Source: Planctomycetaceae bacterium (lineage in GTDB: Bacteria > Planctomycetota > Planctomycetia > Planctomycetales > Planctomycetaceae). Taken from it: a stretch of DNA of 64,000 nt. The stretch lies in the NCBI GenBank assembly GCA_041398785.1, contig JAWKUA010000024.1, positions 15,665 through 79,664 of the forward strand. The letters run 5' to 3'. Each line of letters starts with the position of its first letter. The stretch's first letter is position 1. Of the stretch, positions 27,278-36,010 are shown in pieces. Made by a program: the position numbers and the translations under genes. The notes under the pieces were generated by a model. It made no database searches and was not told the DNA's origin. It saw nothing but the letters and a program-made list of their open reading frames with translations.

Positions 27278-27795
27278 CTCGCCCCCGCACACGCATTCCC
27301 GGGCCGAGCCACGCGCTGACGAGCAGCGCGACGTCAGTTCGCCCTCATCCGAGTTTGTCGCGCGTGATGGCGGACTGACGTCGCGTTGAACAACACAGAT
27401 CGCTCCACTACTGGCGGGCCTGATTCGCCCGCGAACGGCATCGATCATGATAACCATCGTCGCCCACTCGGAACGAATTCCGCAATTCAGGACGGCTCTT
27501 GCGACGCAGACCTCCGCTCGGTTCTTCAAGTGGTTCGTGCCGCGATCGGCCAAATGTCGACTCACGGTAGGTGCAAGTAGTAGAAGCGTGAGGCCAGTTG
27601 CCACAAGACCGGTTATCCTGGATCGACTCATTCCGAAGTAATCCTGTCGGGCGGTAACTGGTTTCACGCCAACTTGTCGCTTGCATGCGATGAATTCGCG
27701 TGCTCGATATTCCCTATCGCTGCAATTGGCAACCGACGACGGTTTGGAAATTGACAGGCCGTCTGCTCGCCGGGCTTTGTTCGGGCCGTTCGATG
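27278..27795. other. Intergenic region with a palindromic repeat
   Basis: A 518-base spacer between convergent genes. It contains the GCGACGTCAGTCCGC-type element at 27321-27387. The remainder shows no gene. Confidence 0.55.
27321..27387. repeat. GCGACGTCAGTCCGC-type palindromic element, copy A
   Basis: The left arm GAGCAGCGCGACGTCAG faces the right arm GGCGGACTGACGTCGCG about 55 bases away, so the ends are inverted. Related elements with the same ends occur at 28684-28774, 30051-30147 and 31187-31298, with arm-like copies at 56078-56100 and 59506-59750. Confidence 0.75.
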
Positions 27796-28586
27796 TCAGT
27801 TGGCAGGCTCGGCCGGGTTGTATTTCGCCGCTGTTTCGCGAGCCCACGTGGTGTCGTCGTGGGACAATTCACCGGGCGGGTTCCCGTCATAGTGCAGAAG
27901 CTCGGGATATGGGCCTTCGTCCCAGCAGCGTTCAAAGGCGGCCTGCAGGTCCAGAGTGACGTCGGTTTCGTCCAGCGGAATCGCGATTCGAGGCAGTCGC
28001 TGCCGAAGTTGAATCGCATACACCAGTTCCTGGCCGGCAACATAACGTGTCACGGCCGTCAGATAATGATACGGGGCGACCGATGCCAGCTTCTCTGCGG
28101 AGACTCGCACGGTGGCTCGATCTCCACCAGATTGACTCCGCCATCCCAGTATTCGTCCCGCTTCTTCAAATACGACTGACGACCAATACCGGGTCGCTTG
28201 TTGTGGGGACTGAGCACTTCGATGGCCGTGACAATGCGATTGCCCTGCGCCGGTTCGATGATGTGAATGACCGGCTCCCGCACTTCGTCGCGTCGCAGGT
28301 CAAATACGGCAGAAGGAGCATCCGCTTCGGCTTGTTCCACCGCAGTCGCAGTTCCGCCGCTTTCGCCGTGAATCCGCGATTGGCGAGTTTCAATGACGGC
28401 GACGTCGGGGCGAATCGGCCGTTCCGCTTCAACCACGTACAACCGATCCTGTGTCAGCGCCGCATAGCGAGGACGCAGCATCGGCTGAAGCTGGCCTCGA
28501 ATGCAGGCTATCAGGCTGTCGTGGAAATCCGGCCAGATTTCCGGTTGTTCCAGATACGGGTCCATGCCGGGAAAAGGACAACGCAT
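27796..28586 (-). pseudogene. DUF4058-family protein, frame-broken
   Basis: The DUF4058 family is found mainly in cyanobacteria and planctomycetes and has no known function. From ATG 28586 the first frame gives CPFPGMDPYLEQPEIWPDFH, a family hallmark, then RPRYAALTQDRLYV, IHIIEPAQGNRIVTAIEVLS and YWDGGVNLVEIE. Near 28115 the sensible frame changes to one reading VSAEKLASVAPYHYL, YAIQLRQRLPRIAIPL and TLDLQAAFERCWDEGPYP, the family's C-terminal half. A few residues also seem lost at the junction, where other members have a longer NLVEIDLLR-type segment. The gene is therefore inactive as read, or carries an assembly indel. It converges with the zinc-ribbon gene upstream on the plus strand. Confidence 0.8.
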
Positions 28587-28683
28587 GAAGTGCTCCAGAC
28601 GAGAACAGTCAGGACCGCAATGTCGTGTTCAGCATACGAGATTATCCCACAGCGCGACAACGTGCGTTCCATGCATCGCCGGC

Positions 28684-28774
28684 AAACAGCGAGACGTGAG
28701 TCCGCTTTCGCGGTTGACGCGAGACGGCACCACGGCGCCCGCGCGATGGCGGACTGACGTCGCGCCGCTCGCGG
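28684..28774. repeat. GCGACGTCAGTCCGC-type palindromic element, copy B
   Basis: The left arm GCGAGACGTGAGTCCGC and right arm GCGGACTGACGTCGCGCCGC enclose about 50 bases of variable sequence. The inverted arms can form a long hairpin. Confidence 0.75.
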
Positions 28775-28818
28775 GGACTTCGATTGTCAGGTATCGTTCG
28801 CTGCACATGACCGCACCG

Positions 28819-28849
28819 CTCTCAACTCTCAACGCTTAGCTCTCAACTC
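28819..28849. repeat. CTCAACT heptamer-type simple repeat
   Basis: Three CTCTCAAC units lie directly before the ATG of the oxidoreductase gene (28856). The same vocabulary occurs at 4195-4228 and 41276-41352. Confidence 0.6.
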
Positions 28850-28855
28850 GCCCCC

Positions 28856-29998
28856 ATGACTTCATCCGGCACGGCAATTATCGGCACCGGCTTTATGGGC
28901 TGGGTGCATCTGGAAGCTCTGCGGCGAATCGGTGTGCCTGTTGTCGGGGTGCTGGGGTCGGGACAACAGAAGTCCGAGGACTTCGCCGCGTGCCTGGGTG
29001 TGCCTCGGGCGTATGCGTCATTCGACGAAGTTCTCGCCGACGACAATGTCACCACCGTTCATATCAACACGCCCAACCGCACTCACTTCGAAATGGCAAA
29101 AGCCGCGCTGGAAGCCGGCAGGCATGTGCTGTGCGAAAAGCCGCTGGCGATGACGTCCGCCGAATCCGCGGCGCTGGTACAGATCGCCGATCGCCATCCG
29201 AGACAGGCCGCAGCGGTCAACTACAACATCCGGTTTTATCCCATGTGCATGGAAGCTCGCGAACGCATTCGGCGCGGAGATTCCGGGAGGTTGTTCAACG
29301 TCACCGGCAGCTATGTTCAGGACTGGCTGCTGCACGACACAGATTACAACTGGCGAGTCCTTGCCGAAGCAGGCGGCGAACTGCGAGCCGTCGCGGACAT
29401 TGGTACTCACTGGCTGGACCTGGTGCAGTTTATCACGGGTCTGAAAATTGAGTCCGTGTGCGCGGATCTGCAGACGGTGCATCCGGTGCGTCGCCGGCCA
29501 AAAGGTGAAGTGCAGACGTTTTCATCCGGTTCCGCGGGCGAAACGGAGCCGGTTGGCATCTCAACCGACGATTACGGCTGCGTCATGCTGCGATTCGCGG
29601 GCGGTGCTCACGGCGTTCTGCATGTGTCGCAGGTGACAGCCGGTCGAAAGAACTGCCTGCGGTTTGAGATCTCCGCTCAACAGCAGGCTCTGGCATGGAA
29701 CAGCGAACAGCTGAACGAACTGTGGATCGGCCACCGCGATCGAGCAAACGAAGTGCTGCCTCGCGATCCGTCGCTGCTGACCGATGCCGCCAAAGCCTGT
29801 GCGAGCTACCCCGGCGGCCACAACGAAGGCTACGACGACTCGTTCAAGCAGTGTTTCCGAAGTTTTTACAACTACATCGAAGCGGCGGACTTTTCAGCTG
29901 ACCCGCCATTCGCCACCTTTCGCGACGGTCACCGCGAAATTGTGCTGTGCGAAGCGATTCTGCAAAGTCACCGAGAACGAAAGTGGGTGGAAGCTTGA
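28856..29998 (+). CDS. Gfo/Idh/MocA-family NAD(P)-dependent oxidoreductase
   Basis: A 380-residue sugar- or inositol-type dehydrogenase. The Rossmann N-terminus starts AIIGTGFMGWVHLEALRR (G-x-G-x-x-G) and continues to VHINTPNRTHFEMAKAALE and the conserved VLCEKPLAMT, whose Lys is catalytic in the family. The C-terminal domain includes VADIGTHWLDLVQFITG with its Asp/His pair and DYGCVMLRFAGGAHGVLHVSQ. ATG 28856 is the only sensible start. Its companion TIM-barrel isomerase begins 226 bases downstream, a pairing usual in inositol and rare-sugar catabolism. The substrate is not determinable. The spacer after the stop holds a palindromic repeat. Confidence 0.93.
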   Translation: MTSSGTAIIGTGFMGWVHLEALRRIGVPVVGVLGSGQQKSEDFAACLGVPRAYASFDEVLADDNVTTVHINTPNRTHFEMAKAALEAGRHVLCEKPLAMTSAESAALVQIADRHPRQAAAVNYNIRFYPMCMEARERIRRGDSGRLFNVTGSYVQDWLLHDTDYNWRVLAEAGGELRAVADIGTHWLDLVQFITGLKIESVCADLQTVHPVRRRPKGEVQTFSSGSAGETEPVGISTDDYGCVMLRFAGGAHGVLHVSQVTAGRKNCLRFEISAQQQALAWNSEQLNELWIGHRDRANEVLPRDPSLLTDAAKACASYPGGHNEGYDDSFKQCFRSFYNYIEAADFSADPPFATFRDGHREIVLCEAILQSHRERKWVEA

Positions 29999-30050
29999 AG
30001 TGGCGCTCCCGGGTTTTGGCAAGCCGCCGTGTTGGCGAGTCACCCGTGTT

Positions 30051-30147
30051 GGCGAGCAGCGCGACGTCAGTCCGCTTTCACGGCTGCTTGCAAGTTGGCG
30101 GCGCGGTCCCCGGCACGATGGCGGACTCACATCCAGCCGCTCGCCGG
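30051..30147. repeat. GCGACGTCAGTCCGC-type palindromic element, copy C
   Basis: The left end GGCGAGCAGCGCGACGTCAG and right end CAGCCGCTCGCCGG are inverted, with GATGGCGGACT next to the right end. It sits between the oxidoreductase and isomerase genes. Confidence 0.75.
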
Positions 30148-30224
30148 AGGAACAGCGAAGGAGCCCCGGAACAAGTTTTGACTTTGCGATTTGAGATTTT
30201 GAATTTGAAATTTGGAGCTTCCTG

Positions 30225-31145
30225 ATGCAACTTGGATTCGTCACTGCCATTCTGCCGGAACTATCGCTGGAAGAAGTGCTCGCCACCGCCGCGGAGATCG
30301 GTTACGACTGCGTTGAAGTCATGTGCTGGCCTGAGGGAAAAGCCGAACGACGCTACGCCGGAATTACTCACATCAACGTGGACACATTTTCCGAAGCCAA
30401 TGCGTTTCGCATCAAAGAACTGACCGAGAAATACGGCGTGTCGATCAGCGGCCTGGGCTACTATCCCAACCCGCTGTCTCCGGATGAGGCCGAAGCCGGC
30501 GCCGCGGTGGAGCACATCAGGAAAGTCATCGCCGCCTGTCCGGTTCTCGGCCTGAATCAGATGAACACCTTCATCGGCCGCGACTGGACAAAGTCGGTCG
30601 AGGACAACTGGCTGCGATTCTTCAACACCTGGAAGCCAATCATTGAATTCGCGGAACAGAAGGGAGTGCGGATCGGCATCGAAAACTGCCCCATGCTGTT
30701 CAGTTCGGATGAATGGCCGGGAGGCAAGAATCTGGCGATCAGCCCGAAAATCTGGCGACGGATGTTCGACGATATTCCCAGCGACCATTTCGGGCTGAAC
30801 TACGACCCGTCGCATCCGGCATGGATGCAGATGGACTGCATTCAGCCGCTGCGTGACTTCAGCGAAAAGCTGTTCCACGTTCACGCCAAAGACGTGCGAG
30901 TCGACCGGCATCGCCTGAACGACGTCGGCATCCTGGCTCACCCGCTGGAATACCACACACCCAAACTGCCCGGCATGGGAGAAGTCGACTGGGGCCGGTT
31001 CTTCTCGGTGCTGGGCGACGTCGGCTACGACGGACCAGTGTGCGTGGAAGTCGAAGACCGAGCCTACGAAGGTTCACTGGAATCCCGCAAACTGGCGCTG
31101 AAACAGAGCCACACGTTCCTGAGGAATTACGTGCCGAAGAAGTAG
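30225..31145 (+). CDS. Sugar phosphate isomerase/epimerase (AP-endonuclease-2 fold)
   Basis: A 306-residue cytoplasmic TIM-barrel protein; unlike the one at 25418 it has no signal peptide. Features are MQLGFVTAILPELSLEEVL, a family-typical EIGYDCVEVMCWP, the metal-site region GVRIGIENCPM, HFGLNYDPSHPAWM, KLFHVHAKDVRVDRHRL and the C-terminal GPVCVEVEDRAYEGS. Glu, Asp and His at these points form the divalent-metal site of the family. ATG 30225 follows an AT-rich stretch. It probably works with the upstream Gfo/Idh/MocA oxidoreductase and perhaps deoC, all on the same strand in a sugar-breakdown block. Confidence 0.92.
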   Translation: MQLGFVTAILPELSLEEVLATAAEIGYDCVEVMCWPEGKAERRYAGITHINVDTFSEANAFRIKELTEKYGVSISGLGYYPNPLSPDEAEAGAAVEHIRKVIAACPVLGLNQMNTFIGRDWTKSVEDNWLRFFNTWKPIIEFAEQKGVRIGIENCPMLFSSDEWPGGKNLAISPKIWRRMFDDIPSDHFGLNYDPSHPAWMQMDCIQPLRDFSEKLFHVHAKDVRVDRHRLNDVGILAHPLEYHTPKLPGMGEVDWGRFFSVLGDVGYDGPVCVEVEDRAYEGSLESRKLALKQSHTFLRNYVPKK

Positions 31146-31186
31146 GACAATTCCGGCCAGGGTCACGTTGATCGGCCAACATTATT

Positions 31187-31298
31187 CGGCGAGCAGCGCG
31201 ACGTGAGTCCACTTTCGCCGCTGGTCGGCCGTCGTGGTTCCGCCGGGCCGTCGGCACCTACAAGCCTGCGGTTTCGCATGGCGGACGGACGTCCCGTG
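31187..31298. repeat. GCGACGTCAGTCCGC-type palindromic element, copy D
   Basis: It begins CGGCGAGCAGCGCGACGTGA and ends GATGGCGGACGGACGTCCCG, again with inverted ends around a variable centre. It lies upstream of deoC. Confidence 0.7.
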
Positions 31299-31353
31299 AA
31301 TCGCCTGACAAACGTTCGCCGTACTCACAGCAACAAAGACAGGATCTGAACGA

Positions 31354-32081
31354 ATGGATTTTCGTTACACCGACCTTTCGAAGATGATCGATCACTCGCT
31401 GCTGAAGCCGACGATGACGGTGAATGAGCTTGAGGCGGGATGTCAGTTGGCCGTGGCCTATGACGTGGCGAGCGTGTGCATCATGCCGTACTACCTGAAG
31501 CGGTGTGCGGAGATTCTGGCGGGAAGCACCGTTCAGCCGAGTACCACGATCGGGTTTCCTCACGGTGGCCACACGACAGCCGTCAAAGCGGCCGAAGCGG
31601 AGCGAGCCGTCGCGGATGGTTGTCAGGAATTGGACATGGTCGTGAACATTTCGCAGGTACTGAGCGGCAACTGGGATTATGTGCGAACGGATATCGCCGC
31701 GGTCATCGATGTCGCTCACGCGGCAGGGCGCAGGGTGAAGGTGATCTTTGAGAACTGCTATCTGGAAGACAACCACAAGATTCGCCTGTGCGAAATTTGT
31801 GGTGAACTGAAGGCTGACTGGGTCAAGACGTCGACCGGTTACGGCACGGGCGGAGCAACTCACGAGGATCTGAAGTTGATGCGGATGCATTCGCCGGATC
31901 ACGTTCAGGTCAAGGCGGCTGGCGGAGTTCGCGATCTGGACGCTCTGCTGGCCGTCCGCGAACTGGGCGTGTCACGCGTCGGTGCGCCCAGCGCGACGAA
32001 AGAATGCTGGACGCGGCCCGGCAACGGCTGGGTCTGGAACCGATTGCCGCTGCCCCCGGGTATGTGGTTGACGGGTATTAG
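31354..32081 (+). CDS. deoC: Deoxyribose-phosphate aldolase, frame-broken near its 3' end
   Basis: DeoC splits 2-deoxyribose 5-phosphate into glyceraldehyde 3-phosphate and acetaldehyde. Visible motifs are MIDHSLLKPTMT, VASVCIMPYYLK, TIGFPHGGHTT, GCQELDMVVNI, VKVIFENCYLED and the Schiff-base Lys in WVKTSTGYGTGGAT (Lys 158), then VKAAGGVRDLD. After GVSRVGA the frame slips. The correct ending (ATKE, then MLDAARQRLGLEPIAAAP and YVVDGY, stop at 32079) is in the next frame. As read, the protein would run to 32175 with an unrelated tail. The break affects only about the last 30 residues and resembles a base-calling indel in the GCGCCCAGCGCG stretch. It fits the surrounding sugar-metabolism genes. 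Confidence 0.9.
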
Positions 32082-32835
32082 TAGCCTGAGTGCTCTCGGC
32101 TGCTGCAATTCCAAGATCGCGTTCATGCTGCAACGCTTCTGCGATCCGCCATCTCACGGTGCGGTAGAGTTTTGAACAGGACTTCCAGGAAGTGCATTCT
32201 CGGATTTCGGCCGCGAGCGGCTGGCAAATTCGCCACAAGTTGACGCGACTCTCACTAATCATGTTCGGGCGAGCATGGTGACGTTTTGAAAACGATTTCT
32301 TTGCCTTCAAACGAGCGTTCATTGCAAGACACGTTTCGCGGGTCGTTTGCTGATATCAGAGCTTCGACGTAGAGCGGATTCAGAAACTCAAGAATGGCGA
32401 AAGATCGTACAGCGACGTCGAAACCACCACGCATCGGGTAACTGCTGGAAAGTTTGAGATGCAGGAATTCTGATGGAACCATTGGATGAATGTGGCAATC
32501 AGACAGGCATCCCACGGCAACCGGGATCGATGCCAGCAGAAGCCACATGGCGACGGGATTGATCAACTGCTGGTGGTTTCTCGGGCGACAGCCACGGCCA
32601 GAGCTGTGGATTCCGGCCGGAATGATGGCGTATCGCTTGTTCCAGCGGGCAGTGCGTAGTCCATCGATAGACCGAGCACATAGAGGCCATTGTCCGTCAT
32701 CGCGCCCAATGAAAGGCCCACCGACGGACCGCACAATGGGTGTCAGCGTATCTGCCGGCGACTGCAGATCCAGACATCGGGATACGTCAATTGCGACATG
32801 TCGTGAATTTTAACGCGAACCCAGCGCATCGCGAC
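32082..32835. other. Intergenic region; one doubtful minus-strand frame
   Basis: A 754-base spacer between deoC and the minus-strand dehydroquinate-synthase-like gene. A minus-strand frame at 32255-32734 contains a hydrophobic AMWLLLASIPVAVGC stretch that could be a lipoprotein signal, but the rest has no family features and I do not call it. No repeat element was seen. Confidence 0.45.
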
Positions 32836-34029
32836 TCAGTCAGCAGCTTCACTTGTGTGCACACGTTCAATGACCATGTCAATCGCCTGCCGCATCCGGT
32901 CGCGGTCGATTTCGTGAACGTTGATGGGGTTGCCGATGCCGGCGAGCATGGTGATGGTCAGGCGGCCTCCCAGATGCTGACGGAATTCTTCCAGGCCGTG
33001 GAACAGTTCTTCGGTGTCTTCCAGAGCGGGGTGGTCGACCAGCAGGCCAAGGTGCTCCAGACAATCGACGACGCGATCGGCGTCGACGGCGGGCAGGCCG
33101 TGGACCAGGCTGCTGTAGATCGTGTCCACGGCGACTCCGATCGCGACGGCTTCCCCGTGACGCAGACTGAAGTTGGTCATGGTCTCCAGTTTGTGAGCCG
33201 ACCAGTGGCCGTAATCCAGCGGCCGTGCTTCCAGCATTTCGAAGGGATCGCCGTTTTCGGTGATGTGGCGCAGGTGCCAGCGAGCGGATTCGGCAATCAC
33301 CGGCCAGCATTCGTCCTGCCGATGACGAATCGCTTCGGCGTCGCGGCAGATGCGGTCAAAGAATGCCGCATCCTTCAGAAGTGAAACCTTGACGGCTTCG
33401 GAAAACCCGCACAGGAAGTCGCGGTCGCTGAGCGTTTCGATCAACTGCCGGTCGTTGATGACGCCCCACGGAACGGCGAACGTCCCGATCCAGTTTTTCC
33501 TGCCGAAAAGGTTGATGCTGTTCTTAACGCCGATTCCGGAATCGGCCTGAGCCAGGGTTGTGGTGGGAATGCGAATCAGCCGGATTCCGCGGTGAGCAAT
33601 TGCAGCGGCGAATCCGACGGCGTCCAGCACGGCTCCACCGCCGATGACCACGACGTAGCTGCGACGGTCCAGGTCGGCATGGTGAAAGCACTTCAGCATC
33701 CGTTCGACGATGTGGACATCGTTTTTGACGTCTTCGCCGCCGGCCACGACCTGGACGTTTCCCGTGACGGTCAGACGATCCGAGTGGCGTCGACAAAAGG
33801 TTCCGATCAGGTGCCGGAGTTCCGGGTTTGCGATGGCCACCTGTTCATCGATCCAGAACTGAACTCGAGGAACGCGGTTCTCTGACGATTCCAGCAGATC
33901 GAGCAGCACCTGCTGTTCGGCCCCGAAGACGTCGTGCGTGAATCGCAGTCGGTGAGTGAACCGCACTTCAAAGGGCACATCTTCGCTGCATTCGTCGCGA
34001 CCGTCTTGAGCGGAAGTCCTGTCGTTCAT
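32836..34029 (-). CDS. 3-dehydroquinate synthase-like sugar-phosphate cyclase (possibly EboD-type)
   Basis: A 397-residue protein of the dehydroquinate synthase superfamily. It shows the NAD-binding YVVVIGGGAVLDAVGFAAA, IRIPTTTLAQADSGIGVKNSIN, the metal/substrate region FLCGFSEAVKVSLLKD and LDYGHWSAHKLE with FSLRHGEAVAIGVAVD, whose His residues bind zinc in AroB. It is longer than AroB (about 360) at its N-terminus (FEVRFTHRLRFTHDVF), as in the EboD branch of the eboABCDE clusters. No other ebo or shikimate gene is next to it, so this is an orphan and the exact product is uncertain. ATG 34029 is accepted; the N-terminal Asp/Glu-rich stretch supports no better start. Confidence 0.85.
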   Translation of the reverse strand: MNDRTSAQDGRDECSEDVPFEVRFTHRLRFTHDVFGAEQQVLLDLLESSENRVPRVQFWIDEQVAIANPELRHLIGTFCRRHSDRLTVTGNVQVVAGGEDVKNDVHIVERMLKCFHHADLDRRSYVVVIGGGAVLDAVGFAAAIAHRGIRLIRIPTTTLAQADSGIGVKNSINLFGRKNWIGTFAVPWGVINDRQLIETLSDRDFLCGFSEAVKVSLLKDAAFFDRICRDAEAIRHRQDECWPVIAESARWHLRHITENGDPFEMLEARPLDYGHWSAHKLETMTNFSLRHGEAVAIGVAVDTIYSSLVHGLPAVDADRVVDCLEHLGLLVDHPALEDTEELFHGLEEFRQHLGGRLTITMLAGIGNPINVHEIDRDRMRQAIDMVIERVHTSEAAD

Positions 34030-34678
34030 GCGATTCGGCCGGAGGTGGATCGGTTGCGGTGATTCGGGCGAGCGACACGTTACGCACTTCGGGGATTGAA
34101 GAGCGACAACACGGCGCGACGATCAGTGGTGGTCCTGATAACCGGTGTGAAACCCCGAAGCCGTGGTTTCGGACCGCACAGCTCGCCTGATCGGAAGCGA
34201 CCTCGCGAATCGGCAATCTCAGGACGGTGAGTCACGACCGCCTCCGTGCGGAACGAACTCCAGGCAATGTGAAACTGGCTAACTTGGGTTGTTTGTAAAT
34301 TGAGTGGTTCTTGCGGACCTGAAATTTACGAACCTGGTGTTCCGAAGACCAGCATACCCTGCCGATGTAAAGGGAGCCAGCGGGAGACCGGCAGTGATTG
34401 CCGGTAACTCGGAAAGACCAGCGATCGTCGCGGGTCATTGGTGAGGCGAGGTCCGGCGATCGTCAAGGGCGCCCGATAGATTCGGAACGATCGTTACCTT
34501 CGCAACGTGTTTAACTCTAAACCGGCAGTCTCTGCCTTTTGCTTACATTGCTGAACTTTTCCAGTCCGAAAAAACAGGCGGTGTTACCCAACTTCGGATA
34601 TTGGAATGTGTTCGGCAACGTGTGTCGCTCAGAGTTCCTTCCGTTCCCTCAGTTCAGAAATTCAGGAGAAGTGAAACA
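34030..34678. other. Intergenic region upstream of the Cys-rich protein gene
   Basis: A 649-base spacer between divergent genes, notably less GC-rich near 34490-34620, which suggests a promoter region for the gene at 34679. No individual promoter boxes are asserted. No coding or RNA gene was recognised. Confidence 0.5.
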
Positions 34679-35260
34679 ATGAAAGGGATTACCCTCTCGG
34701 CTGCTCTCGTGGTCTTTTCGATCGCAGGCAGCGCAAACGCCGGCTTGTTCGGCATGTTTGGTGGCGGCTGCAACAGTGGTTGTGGCTGTGCTCCGGAACC
34801 GTCTTGCTGTGCACCGTCGTACGATCCAAGCTGCTGTGCACCGGCTGCCTGCTGCGAGCCGACCTGCTGCGCTCCTGCAGCTCCGGCCTGCTGTGCTCCG
34901 GCTCCTGCACCATGCTGCGAGCCAACCTGCTGTGCACCGGCTCCAAGCTGCTGTGCTCCGGCTGCCTGCGGTGGTTGCAATGACGGTTGCGGTTCAGGCT
35001 GTGGATGCAGCTCCGGATGCGGACACAAGTTCCGTATGCCCAAGCTGCGTTGCCCCAAGATTCGCCTGCCCAAGTTCAAGAAGTGCAAAATGCCGAAGCT
35101 GTTCCACGGTGGCTGCGGTAGCTGTGGTGGTTGCGGAAGCTCCTGCGGCGGATGCGGCGTTGCCGCCAGCTGCTGTGCTCCGGCTGCCTGCGAACCGACC
35201 TGCTGTGCACCGGCCTGTGAGCCATCCTGCTGTGCTCCCGTCTGTGGCGGCTGCAACTAA
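34679..35260 (+). CDS. Exported Cys-rich repeat protein
   Basis: A 193-residue protein with a signal peptide (MKGITLSAALVVFSIAGSANA) and about 42 cysteines, mostly as CCAP and CCEP units: two blocks of CCAP repeats (about residues 45-100 and 165-190) flank a Gly/Cys stretch (GCGSGCGCSSGCG) and a basic segment (FRMPKLRCPKIRLPKFKKC). The start is fixed by AGGAG about 9 bases before ATG 34679. Planctomycete cell envelopes contain cystine-rich protein, so a cross-linked wall component or metal-binding protein is plausible, but this is inference. The apparent antisense frame of 200 codons is a by-product of the repeats. The gene is monocistronic, with a hairpin about 300 bases downstream. Confidence 0.85.
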   Translation: MKGITLSAALVVFSIAGSANAGLFGMFGGGCNSGCGCAPEPSCCAPSYDPSCCAPAACCEPTCCAPAAPACCAPAPAPCCEPTCCAPAPSCCAPAACGGCNDGCGSGCGCSSGCGHKFRMPKLRCPKIRLPKFKKCKMPKLFHGGCGSCGGCGSSCGGCGVAASCCAPAACEPTCCAPACEPSCCAPVCGGCN

Positions 35261-36010
35261 GCGGGAAGCGGCGTAAGGTTAGGTGATTAGCCTTCGTGAA
35301 GTTCGGGCCTGTCGGTGAGTCGGGTGGAAAGTCGTGAGTCCGCCCGTTCCGGCTCGCAGAGTGTTTCTAGTGCGGACTGAAAAGTTCTGAAGGAGCGGCC
35401 GCACAGGTCTGACCTTCACGGTTAAAAACCCATCCTTCCGCCCAATCGCTGGAAGAGGAACGTGAGATATCCTCACGGGGGAACACGCCAACGGGATTGA
35501 CTCCCGCACCGCGGTTCCACCGGTGATCAGCATGGGTGGATCTGTTGGTGGAAAACGTCAGAAGCGGTGACGACGCTGAGAAATCAGCCAATCGTCACCG
35601 CTTCTTTCATGCGCGGCCGGAAAACGCGGCCGTCAGATTCCTGCACGCGTCCCAGGTTCCACGCCATTACTTTGCGGCCTGCAACGCTGCGGCACCGATC
35701 CCGGCCGGGCGGTATTTCGACGCCGAGCAACGGTTGGCAAGGCATCTTCGCCCGCACGGCGTCGACAACCGAAACGATTCCAGGAACCGTTGTCTTTCGG
35801 CGAATCTTCCTGAGAACCGAGTCCCGACCGCCGTGCAGGACAGCGCTGCGATTTCGTGGCATTCCCGTAATCCGGACACGAAGTCGCCCCGAAGGAATCC
35901 GGATTCTCACGGCCGAAACCGGTTGTGTCAGCGGTCGTTTTTGCAAGAATGCCAGGGAAAGTCGCAGATCCTCAGACATAACGTCATTTCCCACTCCCGG
36001 ACCTTCCCTG
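35261..36010. other. Intergenic region
   Basis: A 750-base spacer between the Cys-rich protein and the PIN/TRAM gene. It contains the long hairpin at 35560-35605. The plus-strand frame open from 35567 is a 5' extension of the PIN/TRAM frame and shows no protein features before 36011. Confidence 0.55.
35560..35605. terminator. Perfect 14-bp hairpin, possible terminator
   Basis: AGAAGCGGTGACGA (35560-35573) and TCGTCACCGCTTCT (35592-35605) form a perfect 14-bp stem with an 18-base loop. Only two further T follow the stem, so intrinsic termination is uncertain; a processing site or REP-like role is also possible. Confidence 0.5.

Noticed and set aside
32255..32734. Minus-strand frame with a lipoprotein-like hydrophobic segment
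   Set aside because: Only a short hydrophobic stretch ending in Cys supports it; the rest is not protein-like and there is no clear ribosome-binding site.
34654..35256. 200-codon minus-strand frame opposite the Cys-rich gene
   Set aside because: Its Gln/Ala/Gly repeats are the complement of the CCAP codon repeats; it has no independent start signal.
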